DNA from: Gavia stellata
Lineage: Eukaryota; Chordata; Aves; Gaviiformes; Gaviidae
Length of the DNA: 64,000 bases
Reading direction: 5' to 3'
Assembly: GCF_030936135.1 (NCBI RefSeq)
Contig: NC_082602.1
Span: 4,464,001 to 4,528,000 of the forward strand
Shown: positions 24,101 through 32,700 of the stretch, piece after piece
Position numbering within the stretch: position 1 is the first letter of the stretch
Layout: each line of letters opens with the position of its first letter
The notes under the pieces: generated by a model
Told to the model about the DNA's origin: nothing
What the model saw: the letters and a program-made list of their open reading frames with translations, nothing else
Databases searched by the model: none
Translations under genes and position numbers: made by a program

Positions 24101-27100
24101 AAGACCATTCATTACCTCCCAGAAATGCCCATAGACCAAGTGAATGCATCAGTCTCTGCCATTCTGTGCTCAGTTAGTTACTGACTTTTTCCCATTTCTT
24201 TAGGGAACTGCAAAAGCAATGTGTGTTCTAAGTTCAAGAAGTCAAGAGGGATCAACTTCTCTTTGACAAATCTTACAAAGCATCAACACGTCAAGGAGTG
24301 ACCTCAACCTGAAGTTATCTGAAGGACTCAGTACTCCACAGCCACTCTGGTCAGTTAGGGAGTTTAAGTAATATTTCAGCAGTTGTAACCACATCCCATG
24401 CTAGTAACTCATGCCAAAGGTCTACTGTGCCTTTGGATTAATGAGGCAGTAAAATGACCACAGCAGTAGAGAGATTACAGGCAATCTGCAGAAGAAACAC
24501 GCAAGATCCGGCTAGCTTTTACAGGTATTCCAGATGTCAGTTAAAAATCAGAGTCTTCCTGTCCTGTATCTACTGATCAATTATCAAGCCTGAAACATTT
24601 GTAACTAGTGCAATTCACAAGAAATGAGGTTTAAATTATTGCCATGATTGGGCTCTTCCTCAAAGTGGGGAGCACGTTCCAATTGTGATACACTACCTCT
24701 GCTGTAAAACATTGTTCTTACCTCAGACGCTCTCTTGCTTCCTTCACCAGAAGACGAGCACGGTAAGAGAAGCAGTTTGCGTATATACAAGCCATCACAA
24801 CAAAGTTAAAGATAGCAGAGAACAGGATGAGCCGAGACACTAAAATCAGCTCTACTGTCCCAGTAAGTTCTCCCAATTGCTATAAAGGTTGCAAGAGAAC
24901 CATAATTTCCACACTGACCAGAGGTTGCTACCAGGTTGCCAAGCAAGCCCCGACTTCTGCCTGAGATTCTTCTGTGACAGAATCTAGAAGAGATGTTGGA
25001 TGTTCAAGTGCATCTGGCAGTCTTCAGGAGTAAGCGGTCCCATACAGTATGTTAAGATATTCCCAAGAAGTTATGAGAAGCATTTTTCCCTGAAGCAGAT
25101 CCCTGTAGAACTATTCCCAAATGTTTTGAACATACTTCTCATTCATCCCATTTCCTTCTGGTTTTGTTTTGGGTTGAGTTTTTGTTGGGTTGGTTTGGGG
25201 TTTTTTTTGTTTTTGGGGTTGGGTGTGGTTTGTTTTTTTTTGGGGGGGGGGCGCGCACAGAAGGGGGCAGATTTTGTGCAAGTCTCTGCAGAAATTCCGT
25301 ATTTAACATCATTTCACCAAGCCAATATATTCACACCACAAAGCGTGGAAAAGTCTGATAGTTACGCAGAGAGCCATGTCTGTAAGAGAAAACAAAATGC
25401 CTGGCCACAGGTTCCACCACAGCCCCAGCAAAGCACAGGTGAAGTCCAGAGGCATCTAAAAACTTCAGAAAACAGAAGTTCAAGACACCGCCATGAAGAA
25501 ACAGAAGGGAAGTCTCAGGAGCAATGCTCTTTCACACTGCTGCCAGAGAAGTGCTTTAATGCAGAACGAATGGCAGACATGGAAAACAACTCAACAGGAA
25601 GCTCCCTTAGGGAAAGGGAAGACATCAGACCCCCACAGCTGAGCAGAGAAAGTATGCCAGAGGGATGAAAATGGACACGTTAAAGAGCAGCTTCAGGGAG
25701 GACAGCAGTTAGCGATGGGAGAGCCTGGAAAAGGCAAACTGTGGTGCACAAGGTGAAAGAATAACCTACCCAGCAGTACAGCGATGAAGCAGTTGATAGC
25801 AGGAAAGAAGAAAGTGTTAACCCCTAAGCTGTGCATACTAACAGCTTGCATCCCAACGTGAACATTGCCAAAGGATTTTAAACTGTTATGTCTGGAAAAA
25901 ACAAGCCTTGAAATCTTATTGCAAGATTCATTTGGTCAGCATCTCCGAGAAAATCTCTCTATATACAGACTTTTACAGAAGTAGAGAACAAAGTTTAAAA
26001 ACTAGTCAGGGTAAACAGTGTAAACGTGAGACTCCTCACTTCAAGAGGAAGAAAAGTACTGATATCTGAAATTAAACATTGCTCTGTGACCAAATACACA
26101 GACAAACATTGCCTCAAAATATATGCACACACTTCAAAGACCACAGAAGTACCCCTTTTAACTTGAAATAGGAACTCCGATATCTTAATAGCAGCAAATT
26201 AATTGCATAAAAAAGCTGCTACATAAAGGAAAAAAAAATTAAACTGAAAATGGATCACAAGTAAATCCTCAAAGAAAAAACAAACACAAACCCTTTCCTT
26301 GTCATGCAGTTCTAAGGCGTTGCCCCAAACCTGCTTTGAAGAATCAGATCCACATGAGACATTGAAACAAAAACCCACTGGCAGCCAGCAGTAACCAGTC
26401 CTGCTTCCCCCACAGATACACAGTAAAAATCTTCCTGCACGTGATACTGTAAAACCGTCCCTGAAACAGTGGAGTCCAACCTTCCAGAGTCCCAACTGAC
26501 ATCATCGTCATCTGATGGAGACACGTTCAGTTTTGCCGACCAGCTCCCACTCTCTTGTTCCACCCTCTAAATCATCTTGGTTTTCAGACATTCCCAGAAC
26601 TGCTTCTTTGTGGAACGCTGAACAGCACAAACCAAGACTGTAAAAAGACTTCAGAAGCTCTGCAGATGCAACCACACATTTCGCCGAGCGCAACCATGAC
26701 CAGGCAGAACAGCTCACGCAGCTCCTCCAGACACAACCAAGAACAACTCTTTCTATTTACACCTCTCCTGCAAACAGGAGGAGGTTGTGCAAGGGCAGGT
26801 TTACACAAGCCACATGACTGGTGCACTATTAAAGCACCGCTTCGTTACGTGACAGTCGTAAGGTGCCTCATACCCACCGCACTCCCTGTTACTCCTCTAA
26901 GAAAACACAGAATTTAAAAATTTTTTTTAGATAAAAGACACCTTCTGCTGTTTGCCTAATTTGATCTACAGTAGTGAGCTGCACCAGCCTAGCTTTTTTG
27001 TCAGAAACCACATTCCCAACCAGAACAAGCCTGCAAACTACAGAACATAGTCTGAGTTCAATTATCTGGTTTTTCCACATCCTCCAGAAAATTCAAGTCA

Positions 27101-29433
27101 GACTAACTCAGCCTTCAACTTTCCTGTCCCTAGATCCTCTAGCAAACACTGGTCAGAGTAATTATACATTAGTTTGAAATCTTGGAAGGAAGGAAGACTG
27201 AGTCTACTATTTTTTGGGGCGGTGAAGTAATTGCATCCTCAAACTTCTTACCTTCCGCTCCCAGCTTAACTTTTATTTTACTAGGAGGGGAAAAAAAATA
27301 ATAATACTACTTTCAGCTCAAGAGAAACTGACTTGTGTTTTAACTATGCACCCAGCCTTCCTTCTTTCCTGGTCTCACAGACAAGCAATGATCAAAGTGC
27401 GTATCAGCAATCCAGAGATCCCGAGTCCAGTACAGCCTGCTTTAATTCCTTCATGTCTCCCTTAAAAGGAAGATGCACAGTAGCCCTGTAAGTAGGTCAA
27501 CCAAAAACCCTCATGGCCTACCAGCCACGCTGTAAGCCAGCCAAGTAACTCCATTAGGATACGCCAAGGGTGGCTAAATTTTGATAGAGCTAATTAGTGA
27601 GCTTAGTAGACAAAAACGGTGTTTCTGGTTGTCACAGCAAAACCTTCAGAAAAATCTGCACGATACTATCACAGGTGAGTCAATTAGTATTCATAACAGA
27701 ACCATGGTGAAAAAAGATAGGTGTTTATTTGTGTTAAAACAATGACTTTCTAAAGAAAAACAGGCCCAGCAAGTCTTCTGCTATGCTCAGTTGCATACGC
27801 ATGCCTTTAACAGGTAGGCCAAGCTAACTCTCATTGCTGAACTGGTTTCTCATTACAATTTCCCTAAATAAGCTAATGGGAAACCTGGTGGATACTTCAA
27901 GGCAAATCCTTTTCACTTTTAAAGCACTAGAAACTACAATGATTTTAGTGATTCGGAAACAGTCCCGACAGAAAGATAATTGATGGCAGCTAATCCAGTG
28001 CAGAGCAGACACAGAAGTCATATTATTAAAGCAGATAAACATGCAGAGTGAAAGCTGACATTTGCTTTCTTGTTTCCAGCCTGAAAAGTTTGAGATTCTC
28101 CATTAAATTGTCCACATATCAGTATATTAAAAGTCCACTTAAGTACAAGACTAGTGTACAATCGTGCAAGATCTCAGAGGCTTAACTTACTGTAGGCTGC
28201 CAGCTGGTTATTCCTATGGCTTTTAAACAGCTAGTCAGGCTTTTTTTTTTAGTTGACTTGTGAAATGTTGCAGGTTAAACTCGTAAGCAAGTAAGCTCTA
28301 TGTTTAAAATTGTCTTATTTAAAGGAAAACTCTCTGAAAAAGTTGTATGCATCACTGTATTAGACCTCCAGCGTTGGGGTTTGTAGCCATGCCATACCAC
28401 AACCTGAAGGTGTATTACCCCTCCAGTCAGTCTATCAATCATTTCTGTAGCTCTCACCAGCTTCTGCAAAGCACAAAATACAAGCATTGACTTTTCTAAC
28501 CTCTAGTCCTAACATTAAGGGCAGAATACCAGTTATACCCCTCACCACCACCACTTTCACCTCAGCAACAACAGGTAACAAGGCAGCAAGCAGCAACATT
28601 AGTGGAATTTTCCACGTGGAGCAGGAGACCCTAATGAAATAAGGCTTGCTAAAGCACGCCACAGAAGAGGCTACCCCTTGCCATCTGAAAGAGGATTAAC
28701 ACCCCTCTATCCCTGGAGTGCCAAAGATAAATAGAGCTGCTGGCAGAAAAAGTTTCTACCAATTGCTCTTATTTGGCTCTAGGAGGTGATATAGTTGCCC
28801 GATTAGTGTCAGATATGGATACCAACTGACCCGATGCTACTACCACAGTGCCACCAGGAAGGCATTTTCCTACCAGCAGTAGCAAAGGCGGGTTCCTCAC
28901 GGGGATTTCCTCCTTCTTCCCGCGTTCACCTGATCGCTGCTCTTGGGTGATTGCCCCCCACCGCAAATATAGCTTCTCCACCACAGCCACCCCGAAGGCG
29001 CCCTTGAAATCCCCGCTCGCTCCGCCTCCCCCCCCGCCCCAGGCCCTGCTCCCCCGCCGGTACTGGCCGGACCGTTAGGCCCCGCACCGGGCTGCGCCAC
29101 CGCCAGGGCCCCGGCTGGAGGCTCCCCCCGCCCGCCACCCTCCCTTATCGCTGCCTCCTCTCCCTGCGCTTTCGGCAGCCGGGCCCAGCAGCTCCTCCTG
29201 GGAGACGAGAAACAGCTTTAGGCCCGGCCTCGCAACCCCCCCGCCGCCTCCTTCTCCTCACAGCGCCGGCCGCCCTCAGCCCGCTCCCGCCCGGGCAGGC
29301 CCTGGGTGATGAAGGAACCCAGACCGCCGAGGCGAAGCGTGAGGGGGAAGCGGAGCAGGAGGCGGAGGCCGGGCCGGCGGGGCCGCTTACCGGCCGCCAG
29401 GAACCCCAGGAGGCAGAGAAGGCGCCGCGCCAT
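6109..29433 (-). CDS. PSAP: Prosaposin, complete gene, 15 coding exons, 518 codons
   Basis: Prosaposin is the secreted and lysosomal precursor of saposins A, B, C and D, small lipid-binding cofactors for lysosomal sphingolipid hydrolases such as glucocerebrosidase, arylsulfatase A and galactosylceramidase. Joining 15 exons gives 1557 nt: signal peptide (about 1-16), N-terminal SapA domain (about 20-55), saposin A (about 60-140), B (192-273), C (308-385), D (400-476), and the C-terminal SapA domain (about 488-518) ending HVWN. Each saposin keeps six cysteines (A: 64, 67, 95, 107, 133, 139; B: 197, 200, 229, 240, 267, 273; D: 403, 406, 434, 445, 470, 476). Saposin C has a seventh, at 383 next to 384. 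One N-glycosylation sequon per saposin is present (N81, N214, N328, N420). All introns are GT-AG, and the ATG has A at -3 and G at +4. A 9-nt microexon inserts KDQ in saposin B. Identification is secure. Confidence 0.97.
6723..6830 (-). CDS. PSAP: PSAP coding exon 14 (end of saposin D and C-terminal SapA domain)
   Basis: 108 nt, residues 472-507. The last saposin D cysteine is 476; [18 protein letters not shown] and ETAAQCN then begin the C-terminal SapA domain, which is needed for lysosomal targeting of the mammalian precursor. The acceptor is CTTCACAG and the donor GTATGT. Confidence 0.97.
7415..7495 (-). CDS. PSAP: PSAP coding exon 13 (saposin D)
   Basis: 81 nt, residues 445-471, phase 0 at both ends. 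It encodes [16 protein letters not shown], then MDPTFVCT with saposin D cysteines 445 and 470. The acceptor is TGTTACAG and the donor GTGAGT. Confidence 0.97.
7496..9524 (-). other. PSAP: PSAP intron 12
   Basis: The intron is about 2 kb. Apart from the minisatellite and a 14-bp palindrome at 7716-7729 just beside it, nothing stands out. The plus-strand frame at 8648-9067 (139 codons) has no splice or homology support. Confidence 0.7.
7756..8201 (-). repeat. 28-bp minisatellite, 16 units, in PSAP intron 12
   Basis: Fifteen identical copies of a 28-bp unit (aaaagaaccacgcaggacag then gccctggg) run head to tail, followed by a sixteenth copy that ends after 26 bases with one mismatch. The unit has a single T, so the strand is purine-rich. 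Because 28 is not a multiple of 3 and no stop arises, all three frames on the minus strand and one long frame on the plus strand stay open; these are not genes. The near-identity of units implies recent expansion, and the copy number is likely to vary between individuals. Confidence 0.97.
9525..9676 (-). CDS. PSAP: PSAP coding exon 12 (start of saposin D)
   Basis: 152 nt, finishing codon 394 and encoding 395-444. It holds saposin D cysteines 403, 406 and 434 ([13 protein letters not shown]) and the NAT sequon at N420, ending ESVSDQ. The acceptor is CTTCTCAG and the donor GTAAAG. Saposin D is the activator for acid ceramidase. Confidence 0.97.
9816..10002 (-). CDS. PSAP: PSAP coding exon 11 (rest of saposin C and C-D linker)
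   Basis: 187 nt, residues 332-393 plus one base. It carries saposin C cysteines 342, 353, 378 and 384, and an additional cysteine at 383 where the human protein has leucine. A proline/glutamine linker follows. The acceptor is CTGCTTCAG; the donor GTTGGT is weak. The intron is phase 1, so skipping the exon would shift the frame. Confidence 0.95.
10199..10294 (-). CDS. PSAP: PSAP coding exon 10 (start of saposin C)
   Basis: 96 nt, residues 300-331. It encodes the first saposin C cysteine pair ([12 protein letters not shown]) and the segment LLESNKTE, which matches the neurotrophic region of human saposin C and carries the N328 sequon. The donor, GTGTGG, is far from consensus, but the position is fixed by homology and phase. 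Confidence 0.95.
11256..11369 (-). CDS. PSAP: PSAP coding exon 9 (end of saposin B and B-C linker)
   Basis: 114 nt, residues 262-299. [12 protein letters not shown] holds the last two saposin B cysteines (267 and 273), followed by the linker ([12 protein letters not shown]). The acceptor is CTTTCCAG and the donor GTAAGG. Confidence 0.97.
11840..11902 (-). other. Candidate cassette exon, 63 nt, in-frame
   Basis: On the minus strand an acceptor with a good pyrimidine tract (CTCTTGTTTCTTATAG) precedes 63 bases open in the frame set by its neighbours, ending AAGAAG followed by GTAGTT. It is phase 0 on both sides and would add 21 residues ([13 protein letters not shown], then MLLDALKK) between residues 261 and 262, within saposin B. 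I know of no such exon in mammalian PSAP, so it may be chance; the donor is only moderate. Confidence 0.2.
12943..12994 (-). repeat. 23-bp tandem duplication in PSAP intron 8, beside the microexon
   Basis: The 23 bases starting at 12943 (agagcaagaagtgaactaca and on) recur exactly at 12972, a period of 29. In the transcript sense the two copies lie about 30 to 85 bases downstream of the microexon donor and contain a pyrimidine-rich core (CTTCTTGCTCT). Confidence 0.9.
13027..13035 (-). CDS. PSAP: PSAP coding exon 8, 9-nt microexon (Lys-Asp-Gln)
   Basis: The nine bases AAGGATCAG are flanked by an acceptor with a long pyrimidine tract (CTCCCCTGTCAACAG) and a donor GTAGGT. The exon is phase 0 on both sides, so including or skipping it keeps the frame. 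Mammalian PSAP has an equivalent alternatively spliced 9-nt exon encoding Gln-Asp-Gln at the same place in saposin B. The placement rests on splice sites, length, phase and homologous position. Which tissues include it cannot be seen from DNA. Confidence 0.85.
14181..14237 (-). CDS. PSAP: PSAP coding exon 7 (saposin B)
   Basis: 57 nt, residues 240-258 ([19 protein letters not shown]). The acceptor is TTCCTGCAG and the donor GTAAGA. The three-methionine end is the point where the alternative microexon inserts. Confidence 0.97.
14776..14919 (-). CDS. PSAP: PSAP coding exon 6 (start of saposin B)
   Basis: 144 nt, residues 192-239. It encodes the first saposin B cysteine pair ([14 protein letters not shown]), the NSS sequon at N214 and cysteine 229. 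Saposin B is the activator for arylsulfatase A and carries the broadest lipid range of the four. Confidence 0.97.
15866..16060 (-). CDS. PSAP: PSAP coding exon 5 (end of saposin A and A-B linker)
   Basis: 195 nt, residues 127-191. The last two saposin A cysteines (133 and 139) are followed by a linker with [20 protein letters not shown], which is cut away during lysosomal processing, and a lysine-rich end. The acceptor is CCCTAG and the donor GTAAGG. Confidence 0.97.
16325..16450 (-). CDS. PSAP: PSAP coding exon 4 (saposin A middle)
   Basis: 126 nt, residues 85-126, phase 0 at both ends. It carries saposin A cysteines 95 and 107 and the helix [12 protein letters not shown]. The acceptor is TTTTATAG and the donor GTAAG. 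Confidence 0.97.
17096..17124. repeat. Perfect 12-bp inverted repeat (hairpin) in PSAP intron 3
   Basis: TTCGATCTCATT, a 5-base spacer (aaagc) and AATGAGATCGAA form a perfect 12-bp stem. In the transcript the hairpin begins 38 bases after the exon 3 donor. Confidence 0.9.
17163..17237 (-). CDS. PSAP: PSAP coding exon 3 (start of saposin A)
   Basis: 75 nt, residues 60-84, phase 0 at both ends. It starts with the first saposin A cysteine pair ([10 protein letters not shown]) and ends with the NGT glycosylation sequon at N81. The donor GTAAGT is at 17162-17157. A perfect 12-bp stem hairpin starts 38 bases downstream in the intron. Confidence 0.97.
18262..18395 (-). CDS. PSAP: PSAP coding exon 2 (N-terminal SapA domain)
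   Basis: 134 nt, acceptor TTTGGTAG, donor GTAAGT. It encodes residues 16-59, the SapA-type domain with the pattern [11 protein letters not shown] and CGAVKHC ending VWNKPAV. This domain is removed when saposin A is released. The match to the mammalian protein is direct. Confidence 0.97.
21642..21670. repeat. Perfect 11-bp inverted repeat (hairpin) in PSAP intron 1
   Basis: CAGTGTCCTTT, a 7-base loop (cagctac) and AAAGGACACTG form a perfect 11-bp stem. No feature nearby explains it. Confidence 0.85.
25160..25251 (+). repeat. T/G-rich low-complexity tract ending in a ten-G run
   Basis: About 90 bases consist almost only of T and G, with several GGG or GGGG runs and a terminal T9-G10. On the minus strand (PSAP sense) it is C/A-rich. 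Several G-runs would allow a G-quadruplex in the plus strand. Base counts in the runs may be unreliable. Confidence 0.85.
29391..29433 (-). CDS. PSAP: PSAP coding exon 1 (signal peptide)
   Basis: It encodes the start Met and a short hydrophobic signal sequence ([14 protein letters not shown]), 14 codons plus one base. The donor is GTAAGC at 29390-29385. It sits inside the CpG island. The protein must enter the ER for secretion or sorting to lysosomes. Confidence 0.95.
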
Positions 29434-29482
29434 CGTCCCCGCGCCCGTCTGCAATGCGGCGGCGGCGCTGCCCCCCCGCCCC

Positions 29483-29490
29483 TATATAAA
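29483..29490 (+). promoter_or_regulatory. TATA-like element in the PSAP promoter
   Basis: TATATAAA lies 50 bases upstream of the PSAP ATG, with a C-rich GC box directly on its left. Read on the minus strand it is TTTATATA, a weaker TATA. As written it points away from PSAP, so it could serve divergent transcription, PSAP or both. Confidence 0.45.
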
Positions 29491-29552
29491 GGCTGCGCCG
29501 GTCGCCATCGCGCATGCTCGCCCGCCGCACCGCCCCCCCCGCGCCCGGCTGC

Positions 29553-29564
29553 TGCGCATGCGCG
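29553..29564. promoter_or_regulatory. NRF1 binding motif
   Basis: TGCGCATGCGCG fits the NRF1 consensus YGCGCAYGCGCR at every position. A near half-site lies at about 29508-29517. NRF1 sites are typical of CpG-island promoters of housekeeping genes. Confidence 0.65.
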
Positions 29565-29626
29565 GGGAGGGGGCAAGCTCCTCATTCCCCCCCTCCCGTG
29601 CACCGTCAACAGTCGCCGCGGCCTCG

Positions 29627-29636
29627 AAATGGCGGC
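29627..29636 (+). promoter_or_regulatory. YY1-type motif
   Basis: AAATGGCGGC matches the core ATGGCGGC of the YY1 motif, which often sits just inside transcription starts. Here it would suit a plus-strand divergent transcript, since its ATG also opens a 114-codon frame. The assignment is by motif only. Confidence 0.4.
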
Positions 29637-29700
29637 GGTGGGTGCCCGCTCCTCCCCGGGCGTGCCAAAAGCCGGAGTCGTGGTAGTCGTGCTCCTCTGG

Positions 29701-32700
29701 GTAGGGGGTGCGAGCCCCCGCCGCTTGAAACTGCCCCGCCTGGCCGGTGGAAAGGCCCCCACCGCAGAAAGCGGTTTGCGCAGCAGCGGCCCGGGGCCCT
29801 CCACAGGCAGCGCCCCCGGGGCGGTGGGGGCACCACAGGCAGGAGGGCCCCCGTGGGTCCCCCCGGGCTCGCTTTCAGCGGGTGGCATCTCATGGAGGTG
29901 CACACCAGCAAGGAGCAGATGTGCCATGGCAGAGCTTCCCACTCAGACTCCCCATCTTGTTGCCTGGGGTTAGGAGGTGGGGGGGATGCTTGTTTTTCTT
30001 CGCTGGGCCTGGCAGACTCGGGCTCCCTGTTGTTACTGGGCGGGTGGGTATCTGTGTGGTCCAAAGGAACAGTAATTAAAAGTACAATTAAGAAAGACAG
30101 CCTGAATTGGCTTGGTATCTCCCAGCCTCTTACTCCCGCCATGTCCCTTGCACCGATTCAGCTAACTGGAACAACAAACTAACCCAGAAAAAAATGCGGG
30201 ATTTTCCTACTGGATCAACAAACCGAACCAGCTCAGCTGTGGGCCAGAGCTGGGTGATTGCAGGCAGAAGCCAGGCTCACCAGGACTGCAGAAGAGCTGC
30301 TAGACCAGCTCCCCTCTTCTTTTAAACCCACGTTTGGGGCTTTCTATTGCTGGAAGAAGTGTCACGATAAGCTAGGTGCTTCTGACAGCCTGGAGAGCTT
30401 TGCTTGGATATCCCCTGCAGCCTCACCATAACTCACAAAGACTCATCACATCTGAAGTGCTCATGATCTGTGAGGCTTATCCTGCCCATTTCGTGAGGCT
30501 CTTCAAGGTATTGCCCTTCATCTATTATGGTATTACCGTGTTATGTCCCTACCTACACATTCATTTTTCAAGGACCAGACTTGTTGATAACATACAAGGT
30601 TTACTTGCAGCTTAAGGGTTAGGAGGAAGTAGATCTGTTTCACTTTGCCAGTCTATACCAAACAGGGTAATGCACATTTCTCCTCTTCCTATGAAGATCT
30701 TAAAATTAAAAGCCAAGCTTAGAAGCCACTGTGGGAGGCTTCTTATCGCACTCTTTGCAAGACACAGCAGGAGAGCTCAATGCTCAGCACAGGGCCTTTG
30801 CCCCCTGCCAGTCAGCACAGCTTCATTCAGAGCCTCCCAAGCTTCTGCTATCCCCCCCATCAGGAGCCAGGGCTCTTAGGTAATTCCCAAACTGGAGCCA
30901 GATGCACCCAGACTGAATCAACCAGGCAGAAAGCCACCCCCAACAGCAATTTTGGCCAGACTAAACAAGCAACCTTTACTCTGGTGCTAAAGCCACCTTG
31001 CCTAGGCAGGGCTCAGCGTGCCTATCTTATCTCAAGAGTGTACAAAAAGTGTTGACGAGGCACCTTGACTTTCTAACAGTCAGCTACTAGCTTAGGAACA
31101 CAAAAAACACAGCTTTGTGAAGAATATTTAAAAGGGGGGTTAAAGACGACTGTCTGGAACGGGAGAGCTATTTCAGCAAGCAGGGTGTTTTTCTCCTGGG
31201 AACTGAAGGACAGGGGTAAGGAGGGATTAGAATCAAGCTAGCAGGTGCCACCCCCAATCTTTTCTCATTTTGGGCACAAAGCCAGTGCTAGGCCAGGTTT
31301 CCCTGGAGCTCCGCCAATTCCAGTTGATTTGGGGACTTTTTTCTCCCTTCTCAAATACAGAGCACATAATATCCAGCCAGCAGCTTCCTGACAAATTGTC
31401 ACCATGACTTAGCTTTCCTGGTTTAGCCATACTGCCTGCTAGTTTTCTCACTTAAAAATGGGATTAAAAAAATAAAATGGCATCAAGAGTTCAAGCACTG
31501 GCTGTCTGCCATCAACGACGGGACTGTTTGCGAGTGTGGGAAACTCCAAAGTGCAGCTCAACCTGTCGAGACCAGGTCCCGCTCACAGACATGAGAAGCC
31601 AACTGCATGAAGAGAGACCTCGCGACAAAGATGTGAACTGCAGCAGTCTGCGGTCTGCCTCCTACTTTCTGCTTTTGCTGAGATTTGGGGGTTTTCCTGA
31701 AGATAAACCTCCCAGATAAGGTGTTAGATGAGGCTTCTCAGGAAGGACCATGGCTTGTCGGTAGTCACATACAGCTGAGTCACTTTGCTGTGGCTGGGAG
31801 AGAAGAGGGCCTTCCTGGCCTAAACTTGATTTTTAGCCCCATTTTCTGGAAGGCGCATGCTCTGCATAGAGAAAGTGAGTAGGAAGAGCCCGTCCTCCCT
31901 CAGGCTGGAAAGCTGCAGCCGAGCGAGGGACTCTCCTGCAGCAAAACACATGACTCACTTCCCAGGGGCTGGCGTCCAGGAGCGCTCCCTCCCCTACCAA
32001 CCAGTTGGACCGGGCTGGCACCAGAGTCCAGCTGGCTCCAGAAAGCTTGATGCTCGGTTTTGTCATGCCTACGGCACATAAATTCCTTCTACCTTTGCCT
32101 CGCCCTCCTGGCGCCCGATTCTCCACTTTGCATAAGCGGCGCACGAGGCATCCCTGTTTAGCAATCTTGGGAGGCCAGCCAGAGGCCCCTGCAGGCTCTG
32201 GTTTTGCAGCCTGCCGCAGCCAGCTTTGTGGAAGAAGTGCTCTCATTGCAAAAAAAAAATAAAATAAAATAGAGGCATTTTCTGCAGCAGCCTGGCTTTT
32301 GGACCATTTTGCATTTCCACTCAGGCTGCAGCAAGCTGTCAGAGAGGAAGCAAAGCCAGCCACAAATTACAGCCTGGCAGCCTGGGGAAGAGCCTTGGAC
32401 ACATTTGTTTGAAGTTTGTTCCAGCCCAAGCAGGAGCAGCCTCCCCATGACTCACAAATGGTTTGGCTCATGGGTCCCAGCTGGACTAGAGACAGGCTCC
32501 CCACCGCACGCCTCCCTTTCCTCGCCACTAACAGGCTGCAGAGAAATAGCTCCCAGTCTGACATACTTCTCAAAGCAGGAGGCATGGGACCATTTTCCGA
32601 ACGGGAAGGCAATGCTGCAGGGACTGCATCCGAGGGCAAAGTTGCAGCTCGATGACACTGGGAAGGGACAGGGCTGGTGGGGCAGCAGGATTGTCCCCTC

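Larger units (their letters stand above)
18396..29390 (-). other. PSAP: PSAP intron 1, about 11 kb
   Basis: There is no exon on either strand that I can support. The intron holds a perfect hairpin at 21642-21670, a T/G-rich tract with a ten-G run at 25160-25251, an A-run at 24086-24102 and a GTTACGTGAC motif at 26844-26853. The 222-codon plus-strand frame at 25000-25668 runs through the T/G tract and looks accidental. Its first few hundred bases (down to about 28980) are GC-rich and belong to the promoter CpG island. Confidence 0.7.
28980..29700. promoter_or_regulatory. PSAP: CpG island and promoter of PSAP
   Basis: This very GC- and CpG-rich stretch covers coding exon 1 and reaches about 270 bases upstream of the ATG at 29433. 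It includes GC boxes next to a TATATAAA element (29483-29490), a perfect NRF1 site (29553-29564) and a YY1-type motif (29627-29636). The exact transcription start cannot be read from DNA. Confidence 0.8.

Noticed and set aside
25000-25668. 222-codon plus-strand frame in PSAP intron 1
   Set aside because: It reads through the T/G-rich tract and has no known domain or splice context.
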